The translations under genes were made by a program, and so were the position numbers. From Aquabacterium humicola (GTDB lineage Bacteria; Pseudomonadota; Gammaproteobacteria; Burkholderiales; Burkholderiaceae_C), in assembly GCF_030167915.1 (NCBI RefSeq), contig NZ_JARGNB010000007.1, positions 1-64,000 of the forward strand: a stretch of 64,000 bases of DNA, given 5' to 3'. Below are positions 1 to 7,790 of the stretch, piece by piece. Position 1 is the first letter of the stretch, and each line of letters opens with the position of its first letter. The notes beneath the pieces are model-generated. The model was given only the letters and a program-made list of their open reading frames with translations, was not told the DNA's origin and ran no database searches.

Positions 1-2
1 TG

Positions 3-113
3 GTCGACTACAACGAATGCCGGCCCCATGAGTCCCTGGGCAACGTGCCACCGGTGGTGTTCCGGCCCAGGGTGTTCAACGCGGAAGTCTCTACTTCTGA
101 ACTGTCTACTTGA
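3..113 (+). pseudogene. IS3-family transposase, C-terminal end (cut by window edge)
   Basis: An open frame runs from the window edge to a TGA at 111-113. It encodes VDYNECRPHESLGNVPPVVF followed by a short tail. The DYN...RPHxSLG...P..F signature is the typical end of the integrase core of IS3-family OrfB transposases. Only about 36 residues are visible, so whether the complete element is functional cannot be judged. It may be intact to the left. Confidence 0.7.
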
Positions 114-128
114 CGGGGGAGCTTACGC

Positions 129-734
129 ATCAGGCGAGACCGGCGTGCCGGGGGCCAGCTGTGGCGACAGCTGCGGATCATGAGCAAGTTCGGCCGAAAG
201 AGGCGCGGCAGCCCCGCTACACGAGGAAGACTGGTGGGCAAGAGGCACATCAGCGAGAGGTCCGAGGCGGTGCAACGACGACGCTGGATCGGACACTGGG
301 AAGGGGACACGGTGATGGGCGTGGACCAGAGGCACTGTGTGCTGACGCTGGTGGAGCGCAAGACGGGCTACCTGGTGATGAAGAAGCTGAGCGCGCGGAC
401 CAAGGAGCAGGCGGCAGCGGCCCTGTCGCACGCGCTGTTCGAGCTTGGCCGCCTGGTGCGTACGATCACGCTGGACAACGGCACCGAGTTCCATGACTAC
501 ATGTCGGTGGAGCGCCTGCACCGGGTGCGGTCTTACTTCGCGACGCCGTACCACTCGTGGGAGCGTGGCACCAACGAGAACACCAACGGACTGATCCGAC
601 AGTACCTGCCAAAGGGCATGTGTCTAAAGAATTTGACCCAGTCCGAGTGCGATCGGATTGCCGCAGAACTCAATGACAGACCACGCGAAAGGCTCGGCTT
701 CAGAACACCGAACGAAGCGCTCTTTCAGTCTTGA
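129..734 (+). pseudogene. IS30-family transposase, 5'-truncated
   Basis: The first ATG is at 180, but the homologous frame continues upstream to about 130, where RRDRRAGGQLWRQLR corresponds to the region before the catalytic core. The core then follows: GHWEGDTVMG (first catalytic Asp), LDNGTEF (second Asp) and ERGTNENTNGLIRQYLPKG (catalytic Glu), ending at a TGA at 732-734. The DDE core is therefore intact, but the amino-terminal DNA-binding region is missing, so the protein is probably inactive. The base composition is lower in GC than the T3SS genes to the right. The truncation coincides with the IS3-type end. Confidence 0.8.
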
Positions 735-765
735 GGGTGTTGCACTTCAAAGTTGACTTCAGGCG

Positions 766-1524
766 TCATCGCGTGCCAACCTTTGTGAGATTGGATTGAT
801 TTCCTTTGGCATAGACCTGGGACCTGCGGGCAAACAGTCCAAGGAAGACATTAATGCTGTACCTCTTGGCAAGGCTGTCCCGTATCCTCTCGTGGTGCGC
901 ATTGCCGACGCCAGAGATGAATAACGATGGCCCCAGATGCTTCGGAAGGGCGGTGGGAACTGCGCCCGTCATCAAATGTGGCAGAAGTTCGTTTACTAGC
1001 CCTACGAAGTTCAGAATCAGTTCGGGTCCCGGTGGGTAGTGCTTTGTCTCTGCAAATGTCTGCACATGCGATGAGGGAACAAAGTCGTAGTCGACCTTTC
1101 CGTTGTAGAAGTTTGGGTCTCGTACTGAAGTTATTGCACTGGGGTTGATGACGACATAGTCCGGGCTGACAAAAACCCCAGCATCGTGGGCTGACTGCAC
1201 GCGCACGTTGTGCCTGATCTCGAAGGAAACTCCGCCTTGCGACTGGTAGGTACGCGTCGCCACAAAGTATGAGCACCGCTCGGGCTTGGCGCTTGGGCTG
1301 AGCGCGTAAACAAACTCCTTGCCGCGCGACTGCGCATTCTCGGGCTTAACCGCAAAGCCGGTGTTCTCGTAGAACTTGACAAGGTCGTTGTAGCAAGCGA
1401 TCTCAAAGAAGGCCGAAGTCTTCTTGATCTGTTGCGAAAATAGGCTCTGGTGTTGCGCCAGGAATGCGGTGATCTCGCGCTGGAAGAGCGCGTTGTCTCT
1501 AAATGGGGATCTAGTTGTTGCCAT
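766..1524 (-). CDS. Hypothetical protein, possible PD-(D/E)xK nuclease-like
   Basis: This gene encodes 252 residues that I do not recognise as a named family. The middle contains SPDYVVINPS (Asp122), then TFAETKHYPP, where Glu159-Thr-Lys161 could be the ExK of a PD-(D/E)xK nuclease. An acidic residue at 102 (SFEIRHNVRV) could be the preceding helix Glu. This is pattern recognition only. The gene overlaps the end of the upstream gene (1511-1945) by 14 bases, so the two are probably co-transcribed. The GC content is clearly lower than that of the T3SS genes, which together with the flanking IS remnants suggests transfer. Its 3' end lies only a few bases from the IS30 end, and the last residues may have been altered by that insertion. 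Confidence 0.6.
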   Translation of the reverse strand: MATTRSPFRDNALFQREITAFLAQHQSLFSQQIKKTSAFFEIACYNDLVKFYENTGFAVKPENAQSRGKEFVYALSPSAKPERCSYFVATRTYQSQGGVSFEIRHNVRVQSAHDAGVFVSPDYVVINPSAITSVRDPNFYNGKVDYDFVPSSHVQTFAETKHYPPGPELILNFVGLVNELLPHLMTGAVPTALPKHLGPSLFISGVGNAHHERIRDSLAKRYSINVFLGLFARRSQVYAKGNQSNLTKVGTR

Positions 1525-1945
1525 CGGCGCGCTGTTCGTCGATTCGCACGAGTGTCATAACGATCTGTCGAAGATCAGAGAGTGCAAAAAACGTCTCATC
1601 AAGGCCGAAGGCATTAGACAAGCGATGGAACTTGATCCGAGCAGATTCAAGCGCGTAGTGAAGTTCAATACTCACCGGCTTCCCTGCGACTCGAAGTGAT
1701 AGGTCCTCGCGATGCAGCCGAGAAACAAAATTCCCCGCGCTGGTCAGAGGCGCGATGACATGTCGGTAGTAAATGCCGAGAGCAAAGACCTGATGGATGA
1801 CATCTGCCCTCTGCAGATACGGTCGAAGCCGATTTGAACGAGAGCTCTCGCGCCAGTTCGCGAGCCTGCTGCACTTGTACTCGTACTCGCGCTCCATCAG
1901 CTCTACGAGGTACCTGGGAAGGCCGGCGAGGAAGGGCTGCAGCAT
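1511..1945 (-). CDS. Hypothetical protein, first gene of a low-GC pair
   Basis: This gene encodes 144 residues rich in charged and aromatic amino acids, with no signal peptide or membrane segment. It starts at the ATG at 1945 and has no obvious ribosome binding site. Predicted character is mainly helical (MLQPFLAGLPRYLVELMERE and later stretches). It overlaps the following gene (766-1524) by 14 bases. I do not recognise the family. The pair sits between IS remnants and the distal end of the T3SS locus and has the base composition of neither neighbouring core gene, so an accessory or defence role is possible but unproven. Confidence 0.55.
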   Translation of the reverse strand: MLQPFLAGLPRYLVELMEREYEYKCSRLANWRESSRSNRLRPYLQRADVIHQVFALGIYYRHVIAPLTSAGNFVSRLHREDLSLRVAGKPVSIELHYALESARIKFHRLSNAFGLDETFFALSDLRQIVMTLVRIDEQRADGNN

Positions 1946-2141
1946 TAATGACGCCTAACGTGCATTCAGTAGTTGAGTGGCCATGTCACGGCATGCATCT
2001 TCCAGTACCGGCCACAAGGGTGGGCCCTTCAGACCGACCGGCGACATAGCCAGCAGCGCCCTGATGTTGCCATCCTTGCTCGCCTGTGTAGAGCAGGCCT
2101 CGCCGTTCGTCGGTCCTTTCCAACAAGGCGGAGGCCTCGGC

Positions 2142-2840
2142 TCACCTCTTGAGAGGATGCCCCGGCACTCTTTCGCCCCGCGCGAGGTCGCGATGGCCTG
2201 TCAACACCGGCGGGATCCTCACCCCCGCCCCCGGCAACGCCCCCGCAAACCGCGCACACGCCTCGAACGGCGCCGCCCCCTGCCCCCACGCCGTCGCCAG
2301 CGCCCTCAAGCCCTCCCGCGTCTGCCGCGTCAGCGCCCCTGGCAGCGGGTCGTCCGCGTCAGCCAGCAGCTTCTCGCAGTACAGCGCCCGTGCCTGCGCG
2401 TCCGCGCCCACCAGGTCCATCAGCGCCCGCGCCGCCAGGTGGAACTGCGCTGACGACAGCGCGCGCACCGGGTCGGCCTGGGTGTGCCAGGCGCACAGGT
2501 ACTCCAGCGGCCCCAGGCAGCGCACGCGGCCGAAGGCGCTTTGTGCGGGGGTGGGGGCGCTGTCGCCCCAGGCGCTGCGGCGGCCGCTGGGCAGGCGGCC
2601 GGTGCGCAGCGCGTGCACCAGTGTGCGGGCGATGGCCGCGCAGGCGGCGTGATCGCCGTGCTGGCCGATGGTCCACAGCACGCGCAGGAAGGCGGGGTAC
2701 AGCTCGTCGCCCAGGCCTTCGCACACGGCGGCCAGCAGGGCCACGCGGTCGTCGTCGTCGCGCAGGTCGGTGCAGCCGTCCACCAGCGCCTGGGCCGCCG
2801 GGGCCCAGCGCGGTTCGGTCAGCAATTGCAGCGCGGCCAT
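2142..2840 (-). CDS. Hypothetical protein at the distal end of the T3SS locus
   Basis: This gene encodes 232 residues starting MAALQLLTEPRWAPAAQALV. The ATG at 2840 is chosen because a GGAG lies just upstream on the minus strand and because the frame before it overlaps other genes. The first half is helical and acidic (DLRDDDDRVALLAAVCEGLG). No signal peptide or transmembrane segment is apparent. It lies 23 bases after a 78-residue gene and is the last minus-strand gene before a gene-poor, lower-GC stretch. I do not recognise it. From its position it could be a T3SS accessory protein, chaperone-like protein or substrate. Confidence 0.55.
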   Translation of the reverse strand: MAALQLLTEPRWAPAAQALVDGCTDLRDDDDRVALLAAVCEGLGDELYPAFLRVLWTIGQHGDHAACAAIARTLVHALRTGRLPSGRRSAWGDSAPTPAQSAFGRVRCLGPLEYLCAWHTQADPVRALSSAQFHLAARALMDLVGADAQARALYCEKLLADADDPLPGALTRQTREGLRALATAWGQGAAPFEACARFAGALPGAGVRIPPVLTGHRDLARGERVPGHPLKR

Positions 2841-2863
2841 CGCTTCGCTCCCTGGCGTTGCCG

Positions 2864-3100
2864 TCAATCCGCCGCGTCGCCGAGCAGGTGCGACAGCACG
2901 CGCTCGGCATGCTGCGTGATGCTCAAGCCGCGCGACGCCGGCGCCAGCTCGACGCCGATGCGGGTGGCGGCGCTCAATCCGTCGCCGTCGAACCACGACG
3001 ACGGGTTCAGCGTCTCGTTGCTGGTGTCGCGCAGCGTTGGCGCAGGCCGAAGGCCGGTGCCGGCCAGCGGCGACATCATCAGGTCGGCGGCGCGGATCAT
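2864..3100 (-). CDS. Small hypothetical protein in the T3SS locus
   Basis: This gene encodes 78 residues starting MIRAADLMMSPLAGTGLRP. Its ATG overlaps the stop of the upstream gene (ATGA at 3097-3100), which argues that it is translated. It has the small, polar, Ser/Thr-containing composition of many secreted or chaperone-associated T3SS proteins, but no recognisable domain. It is followed after 23 bases by the 232-residue gene. Confidence 0.5.
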   Translation of the reverse strand: MIRAADLMMSPLAGTGLRPAPTLRDTSNETLNPSSWFDGDGLSAATRIGVELAPASRGLSITQHAERVLSHLLGDAAD

Positions 3101-3543
3101 GTCGGCTCGGCTCCGTCGTCATTCGCCGCGCGCAGCAGCGCGGCACGGGCGGCGGCGTCGGCGGCGTCGTCGTCGCTGCGCGGGCGGTGGTCGTCGGCGG
3201 CGTCGTGGGCCGTCCAGGGCCGCGACAGCGGCGAGTCGGACGGGTACCAGAACACGCTGGACGAAATTTCGTAGCCCTTGAAGACGAGGCGGTAGCCGTC
3301 GCGCTCGTCGCCGGGCTTCGGCGGCGGCGCATTGACGGGGCCGGCCGCGGCGAAGGCCGTCGCAGGGGCAGCCATGCGGGCCGGCGGCGCCGCGTCGGCC
3401 GCGGTATCGCCGGCGGACGCTTCCGCGACGGCCGACGCATCGGCGGCGGTGGTGCCCTCGCCCTCCGGCGCCGGCAGCGCTTCCCACTCCCATTTGGGCA
3501 CCGAGGTCCACCACAGGGCGGTGCTGATGTCGAAAGGCAGCAT
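3097..3543 (-). CDS. Hypothetical Ala/Pro/Asp-rich protein in the T3SS locus
   Basis: This gene encodes 148 residues from an ATG at 3543 preceded by GGGAGACC. A longer in-frame start exists but lacks such a site. The amino end (LPFDISTALWWTSVPKWEWE) is rich in tryptophan and a low-complexity Ala/Pro/Glu segment follows. The second half holds GYRLVFKGYEISSSVFWYPS. No membrane segment is seen. It is coupled to the next gene by a 4-base overlap. I recognise no family. A secreted or substrate-like protein of the T3SS is one possibility. Confidence 0.5.
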   Translation of the reverse strand: MLPFDISTALWWTSVPKWEWEALPAPEGEGTTAADASAVAEASAGDTAADAAPPARMAAPATAFAAAGPVNAPPPKPGDERDGYRLVFKGYEISSSVFWYPSDSPLSRPWTAHDAADDHRPRSDDDAADAAARAALLRAANDDGAEPT

Positions 3544-3638
3544 GGTGAGGTCTCCCAACGAAAGGCGGGGCAAGAGTTGGCGAACCCTTGCCCCGCCGGT
3601 GGCGCGGGCCGGTGGGGCCCGCGCAGGAAGCGCCGCGT

Positions 3639-4262
3639 TTACTTGCGGGCCAGGGTGGCCAGGCCTTCGCCCAGCGTCTTCAGCACCTGGTCGGCGGCGC
3701 TCATCATGAAGCTCATGCGCTGCGACGCGGCCTGCAGGTCGGTGAAGCCGCTGGGGTTGTCCTTGGCGTCCTGGCCCTGCACGGCGTCGGAGAGCTTCTG
3801 CACCTCGGCGGCCTGCGCGTCCAGCGCCTTGCCCAGGGCCTTGGCCAGGGCTTCGAACCAGCTGGCGCCGCCGCCCTTGCCGCCCTTGCCACCCTTCATG
3901 TCCTCGATGGCGTTCTTGATGATGTCGCCGCAGAAGTTCTCGACGAAGTTGTCGTACTGGTTGCCGCAGCAGTTGCGCACGTGTTCGTCGCAGCCCTTGT
4001 CGGACGGCTGCAGCAGCTTGTCGAGCACATTGCCGATGAGGTCCTGCACCTCGTTGGCGATGAACTTGGGCATGCCGGCCACCTGGGTCAGCGTCTGCAC
4101 CGCGGCGCCCAGCGCCTGCCCGATGCCCTGTTGAACGAGGTTGCCCAGGCTGGTGGCGATGGCCAGCGGCGGGAAGCAGAAGGAGGCGGCTGCCGTGGCG
4201 GCCGACGCGGCGGCGCCGACCAGGTTGCCAACGCCGCTGACGATGCTGTCGAAGAGACCCAT
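3639..4262 (-). CDS. T3SS protein with hydrophobic N-terminus and needle-like C-terminal domain
   Basis: This gene encodes 207 residues. I chose the ATG at 4262 because GGAG lies just upstream; an ATG at 4289 has no such site. Residues 1-65 are Gly/Ala-rich and hydrophobic. Residues 90-112 hold a Cys-rich stretch (CDEHVRNCCGNQ plus FCGD), then a GGKGGKGGG linker. Residues 135-207 are clearly related to the 104-residue sctF-like protein encoded at 18431-18745. Both share the pattern FEA.A.A.G.ALD.Q, SDAV, DNPS and RMSF, and end in ARK. The arrangement suggests a needle-domain fusion, possibly a tip, translocator or minor needle component. This is inference; I know of no family with this exact architecture. 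Confidence 0.6.
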   Translation of the reverse strand: MGLFDSIVSGVGNLVGAAASAATAAASFCFPPLAIATSLGNLVQQGIGQALGAAVQTLTQVAGMPKFIANEVQDLIGNVLDKLLQPSDKGCDEHVRNCCGNQYDNFVENFCGDIIKNAIEDMKGGKGGKGGGASWFEALAKALGKALDAQAAEVQKLSDAVQGQDAKDNPSGFTDLQAASQRMSFMMSAADQVLKTLGEGLATLARK

Positions 4263-4479
4263 GATGATGCTCCAGTTGTGTTGGGGCATTTCAGCGCGAT
4301 GCGACTTGGCGCCCCGGGGTTGCTACTTGAAAACTTCGTGCGTCGTTCGAGCTGTTCGACCTCGTTCTTCGCACTTTCCTAGACCAACGACTCGCTGCCC
4401 TTTTTGGTTTGCATTCGCGCCGTGGACAGCTTCATTACAGGCGATGCGAATGGATTTGGTAAGTCGGGACGATCGGCAG

Positions 4480-4812
4480 TTAGGAGCGCTCCCAATGCCT
4501 TTGGTCACCCTGAATGGGACGCGCCGATTCGACGTTAGAAGCGGCGCCATCGGCCGGCCAATGGGCGATCGTGCTGATGCCACCGGCGGTCACGCCCAGC
4601 ATCCAGCGCGCGCCCTGGTGTTCCACGATCACCACGCGTTCCTTGGTGCCCACCGGCAGTGCCCGCACGAAGCGCAGCCCGTCGTCGGCCTTGCCGGGCG
4701 CCCCACGCGGCTGCAGGCGGTCACGCAGCAGGCGCAGGCACACCCACGCCAGCGCGATGACGAAGCCCAGCGCCAGCAGCGTGACGGCGAAATTGGTGGC
4801 GAACGATTCCAT
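4480..4812 (-). CDS. FliO-like export apparatus membrane protein
   Basis: This gene encodes 110 residues starting MESFATNFAVTLLALGFVIA, with one transmembrane segment at about residues 8-30. A small cytoplasmic domain follows, containing RFVRALPVGTKERVVIVEHQ and WMLGVTAGGISTIA. That pattern (a positive segment, then Gly-x-Lys-Glu-x-x-x-x-Val-x-Val, then Leu-Gly-Val-Thr) matches the FliO family of flagellar export-gate assembly factors. It starts 16 bases after sctU and is the last gene of the sctR-S-T-U run. FliO helps flagellar FliP (SctR) assembly, so this protein may serve SctR here. FliO is usually absent from T3SS injectisome loci, which makes the gene notable. Confidence 0.65.
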   Translation of the reverse strand: MESFATNFAVTLLALGFVIALAWVCLRLLRDRLQPRGAPGKADDGLRFVRALPVGTKERVVIVEHQGARWMLGVTAGGISTIAHWPADGAASNVESARPIQGDQRHWERS

Positions 4813-4828
4813 GGGCGGTCTTTCGTGT

Positions 4829-6052
4829 TCAGGATTCGCGCGACGGGCCGGTGGAGCGGTCCGGGTAGGCGGTGAGGTCCAGGCCCGGCGCGGCGCGGCG
4901 GCGCGGCGGCGGGCCTTCAGGCGCGGGCAGGTTCCACGCGGCGGCGTGGTCGGCGGCGCGCTGGGCATCGAGGTGTTCGCGCACCTCGCGCGCCCACAGG
5001 ATGACCTCGGCGATCAGGTCGAAGAGGTCGGCCGGCACGATGTCGCCCACCTCGGCGCGCTTGAGCAGGTCGCGGGCCAGCGTCACGTTGCGGACGATGG
5101 GCACGCCGGCTTCCTCGGCGGCGGCGCGCATCGCGCGGGCCACGTGTTCTTCGCCCTTGGCGGTCACCGTCGGCACCGGGCACGAGTCGCCGTCGTACTG
5201 GATGGCGATCGCCACGTGCGTCGGGTTCACCACCAGCGCGCTGGCCTGCCGTGCGGCCTGCGTCTGCTGCTTCTGGGCCTGTTCCTGCGCCAGTTGCCGG
5301 CGCTGGCCCTTGACGTGCGGATCGCCTTCGCTTTCCTTCATCTCCTGGCGGATGTCGCGCATGCTCATGCGCATCTTCTTCAGGAACGAATGGCGCTGGT
5401 ACACCGCATCGAGGATCGCGACCAGCGCGAACAGGCCCACGGCCCAGCCCATCAGCTGCATCGTCACCGTGTGCATCAGTGCGCCGATGGCGCCGGCGGG
5501 CAGGTCGGCCGTGCGACCCAGCATCACCATCTGCGGCAGCAGCCCGCGCACCACCAGCCAGCCCACCACCAACAGCAGCACGGTCTTGGCCAGCGCCTTG
5601 AACACCTCGATCAAATGGTCCATCGAGAACATGCGCTTGACGCCCTCGACCGGGTTCATGTTCTCGAGCTTCGGCGTCACCTTCTCGAAGGTGAGGATGG
5701 GGCCCATCTGCAGGAAGTCGACCAGCAGGCCGACCAGCGCCGCGGGCACCACGAGGATGGCCACCAGCGTGATCGCCAGCTCGGCGGACAGCGCGCCGAT
5801 CTGCCGCGCCGCGCCGGCAAAGCCGGTGGTGGCCCAGCCGGCGCCGATGACGCCGAACAGCGCATCGAACAGCGCGGCCAGGCGCTTCGCCGCGAAGCCG
5901 GTGGCCAGCGCGGCCATCGCCAGCCACAGCACCAGGCCGACGGCGCTGGTGACTTCCTTGCTCTTCGCGACATCGCCCTTCTTGCGCGCGTCCTCCAGCT
6001 TCTTCGCTGTCGGCTGTTCGGTCTTGTCGCCGCCGTCGTTCTTGTCGGCCAT
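4829..6052 (-). CDS. sctU: T3SS export apparatus switch protein SctU
   Basis: This gene encodes 407 residues of the FlhB/YscU/SctU family, the inner-membrane protease-like switch that controls the order of substrate export. The start reads MADKNDGGDKTEQPTAKKLE, with the conserved GGDKTE.PT..KL..AR..G motif. Four hydrophobic segments lie between about 35 and 215. The autocleavage motif NPTH is at residues 276-279, followed by the expected cytoplasmic domain. The tail after the core is about 40-50 residues longer than minimal homologues and is Pro/Arg-rich. The gene begins one base after the sctT stop, so the two are coupled. It is followed by a FliO-like gene. Confidence 0.95.
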   Translation of the reverse strand: MADKNDGGDKTEQPTAKKLEDARKKGDVAKSKEVTSAVGLVLWLAMAALATGFAAKRLAALFDALFGVIGAGWATTGFAGAARQIGALSAELAITLVAILVVPAALVGLLVDFLQMGPILTFEKVTPKLENMNPVEGVKRMFSMDHLIEVFKALAKTVLLLVVGWLVVRGLLPQMVMLGRTADLPAGAIGALMHTVTMQLMGWAVGLFALVAILDAVYQRHSFLKKMRMSMRDIRQEMKESEGDPHVKGQRRQLAQEQAQKQQTQAARQASALVVNPTHVAIAIQYDGDSCPVPTVTAKGEEHVARAMRAAAEEAGVPIVRNVTLARDLLKRAEVGDIVPADLFDLIAEVILWAREVREHLDAQRAADHAAAWNLPAPEGPPPRRRAAPGLDLTAYPDRSTGPSRES

Positions 6053-6053
6053 G

Positions 6054-6848
6054 TCAGCCTCCGAACAGCGCGCGCACGGTGCGCAGCGCGATGCCGCCGC
6101 GGCCCAGCAGGTCGTCCTGCAGCAGTTGCACCAGGCTGGCCAGCTGGATCAGCACGATCCAGGTCGCGGCCACCGCCTTCAGCGACATCGACAGCGAGAA
6201 CACGTTCAGCTGCTGCGCGAAGCGGTTGATCAGGCCCAGCACCACGTCCACCGCATACAGCAGCACCAGCGCCGGGGCCGAGACCAGCAGGCCCAGCAGC
6301 ATGATGCGGCCGAACTCGGCTTCCAGCAGGCGGGCGCCGCCAGCGGCCAGCGTCGGCATCGGGGCCACCACCGGCCACAGCGCATAACTCTCGAACAGCG
6401 CGGCGATCATCACCATGAAGCCGCCGCTGGCCATGAACACCCAGCTGGCCAGCCGGGCGAAGAGCGCGCCGGTCAGCGAGGTCTGGTGGCCCGACAGCGG
6501 ATCGTTCACCTGCGCCTGCGTCATGCCCACCTTGGTGTCGATCAGCTGGCCGGCGATCTCGAAGGCCCACATCACGCCGGCGAACAGGAAGCCGAGCACG
6601 CCGCCGATGAAGGCCTCCTTGGCGAACAGCGGCAGCAGCGCGAAGCCGGCCGGCACCGGGCCCGTGTGCGGCTGCATCACCAGCGCCATCAGCGCGATCG
6701 ACAGGAAGATCGCGTTGCGCACCGTGGCCGGGATCAGGTCGGCGGTGAACAGCGGCACCAGCAGGAAGGCGACAGCCACACGCGTGGTCGACAGGCCCAG
6801 CAGCAGCACCAGCTCGCGCAGCGGGGTGACGAGGGACAAGGCGTCCAT
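6054..6848 (-). CDS. sctT: T3SS export apparatus protein SctT
   Basis: This gene encodes 264 residues of the FliR/SctT family, a polytopic inner-membrane component of the export gate. It starts MDALSLVTPLRELVLLLGLS; the ATG at 6848 is chosen because upstream extensions run into sctS. Five to six hydrophobic segments are visible. The conserved region EIAGQLIDTKVGMTQAQVND (FliR-type G..D...G....) lies near the middle. It follows sctS and precedes sctU by one base, giving the classical R-S-T-U order. Confidence 0.93.
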   Translation of the reverse strand: MDALSLVTPLRELVLLLGLSTTRVAVAFLLVPLFTADLIPATVRNAIFLSIALMALVMQPHTGPVPAGFALLPLFAKEAFIGGVLGFLFAGVMWAFEIAGQLIDTKVGMTQAQVNDPLSGHQTSLTGALFARLASWVFMASGGFMVMIAALFESYALWPVVAPMPTLAAGGARLLEAEFGRIMLLGLLVSAPALVLLYAVDVVLGLINRFAQQLNVFSLSMSLKAVAATWIVLIQLASLVQLLQDDLLGRGGIALRTVRALFGG

Positions 6849-6856
6849 CGCGGTGC

Positions 6857-7129
6857 TCAGCGGCGCACGAGGCCGGCGAAGTCGGTGAACACCCGGTCGC
6901 CGAACTGGTAGAGGCCGCCGCCGAGCAGCGAGGCGGTGAGGAAGATCGTGATGACGATGGCGAAGAACTTCGCCACGTACTGCACGGTCTGTTCCTGCAA
7001 CTGCGTCGCGGCCTGCACGAAGGCGATGACCAGGCCCACCACCGCGGCCACCAGGATCGGCGGCGCCGACAGCAGCAGCACGAACCACAGCGCCTGCTGC
7101 GTCAACTGGAGGATGTCGCTGTGACCCAT
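6857..7129 (-). CDS. sctS: T3SS export apparatus protein SctS
   Basis: This gene encodes 90 residues with two transmembrane helices, the usual size for the FliQ/SctS family. The motif LSAPPILVAAVVGLVIAFVQ followed by AATQLQEQTV is the family signature (P..... G......Q..TQ.QEQT). It lies between sctR (4-base gap) and sctT (8-base gap) and forms part of the export gate with them. Confidence 0.95.
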   Translation of the reverse strand: MGHSDILQLTQQALWFVLLLSAPPILVAAVVGLVIAFVQAATQLQEQTVQYVAKFFAIVITIFLTASLLGGGLYQFGDRVFTDFAGLVRR

Positions 7130-7133
7130 GGCG

Positions 7134-7790
7134 TCACGCGTAGGTCAGCACGAGGCCGTGCGTCAGCTTGACCCAGCCGTCGATCAGCACGAACAGCAGC
7201 AGCTTGAACGGCATCGACACCGTGGTCGGCGACAGCATCATCATGCCCATCGCCATCAGCACGTTGCTGATCACGAGGTCGATCACCAGGAAGGGCAGGA
7301 AGATCAGGAAGCCGATCTCGAAGGCCACCGCCAGCTCGCTGACGGTGAAGGCCGGCACCACCACCAGGAAGTCGCGCTCGGTGAGCGTGGCGGCCTGCTC
7401 CGGTTTCAGCGCCTTCTGCGCGGTCTTCAGGAAGAAGGCGCGCTCCAGCGGCCGGCTGTGCTTGATCAGGAAGTCGCGCAGCGGCTCCTTGGCGCTGTCG
7501 GCCGCCTTCAGCAGGCCCTGCGTGCTGCCGGCGGCGGCCTCGGGCACCGCCTGGATGCGCGCCACCATGTCGCTGCCCACCGGGGCCATCACGAAGATGC
7601 TGAGCACCAGCGCCAGCCCGTTGAGCACCACGTTCGGCGGCACCTGCTGCAGCCCGAGCGCATTGCGCAGCAGGCTCAGCACGACGACGATCTTCGTGAA
7701 CGAGGTGACCATCACCGCGACGAAGGGCGCCAGCGCCAGCACGACGACGGTGAGCAGCGCTGACGAGGGTGTGAATTGCGAGAGGTCCAT
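7134..7790 (-). CDS. sctR: T3SS export apparatus protein SctR
   Basis: This gene encodes 218 residues of the FliP/SctR family, the core subunit of the inner-membrane export gate. Hydrophobic segments lie near 10-30 and 50-70, with two more in the last third. Signatures include SFTKIVVVLSLLRNALGLQQ and PFLVIDLVISNVLMAMGMMM. Immediately upstream is the 247-base divergent gap with the plus-strand gene at 8038, so sctR-S-T-U may have its own promoter there rather than being read from sctV. Confidence 0.95.
   Translation of the reverse strand: MDLSQFTPSSALLTVVVLALAPFVAVMVTSFTKIVVVLSLLRNALGLQQVPPNVVLNGLALVLSIFVMAPVGSDMVARIQAVPEAAAGSTQGLLKAADSAKEPLRDFLIKHSRPLERAFFLKTAQKALKPEQAATLTERDFLVVVPAFTVSELAVAFEIGFLIFLPFLVIDLVISNVLMAMGMMMLSPTTVSMPFKLLLFVLIDGWVKLTHGLVLTYA

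Larger units (their letters stand above)
1..761 (+). mobile_element. IS3-family end abutting an IS30-family remnant
   Basis: Two insertion-sequence fragments lie side by side. The first 113 bases encode the end of an IS3-family transposase. From about position 130 the readable sequence becomes an IS30-family transposase that has lost its amino-terminal part. The sequence after the IS30 stop (735-761, starting gggtgttgcacttcaaag) looks like the outer end of an IS30 element. The likely history is an IS3-type insertion into the IS30 transposase gene. The junction falls near 125-135, but the exact inverted repeats cannot be fixed because the left part lies outside the window. Confidence 0.7.

Noticed and set aside
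2142-3440. Long extension of the 232-residue frame upstream to 3440
   Set aside because: The extension is Arg/Pro low complexity and overlaps two coupled genes. The ATG at 2840 has a ribosome site.
4335-4358. TTCG-N16-TTCG, resembling the hrpII box of Ralstonia-type T3SS promoters
   Set aside because: It is on the plus strand while all the nearby T3SS genes run on the minus strand, so it does not face a gene. A TTCG-rich stretch in this DNA can produce the spacing by chance.
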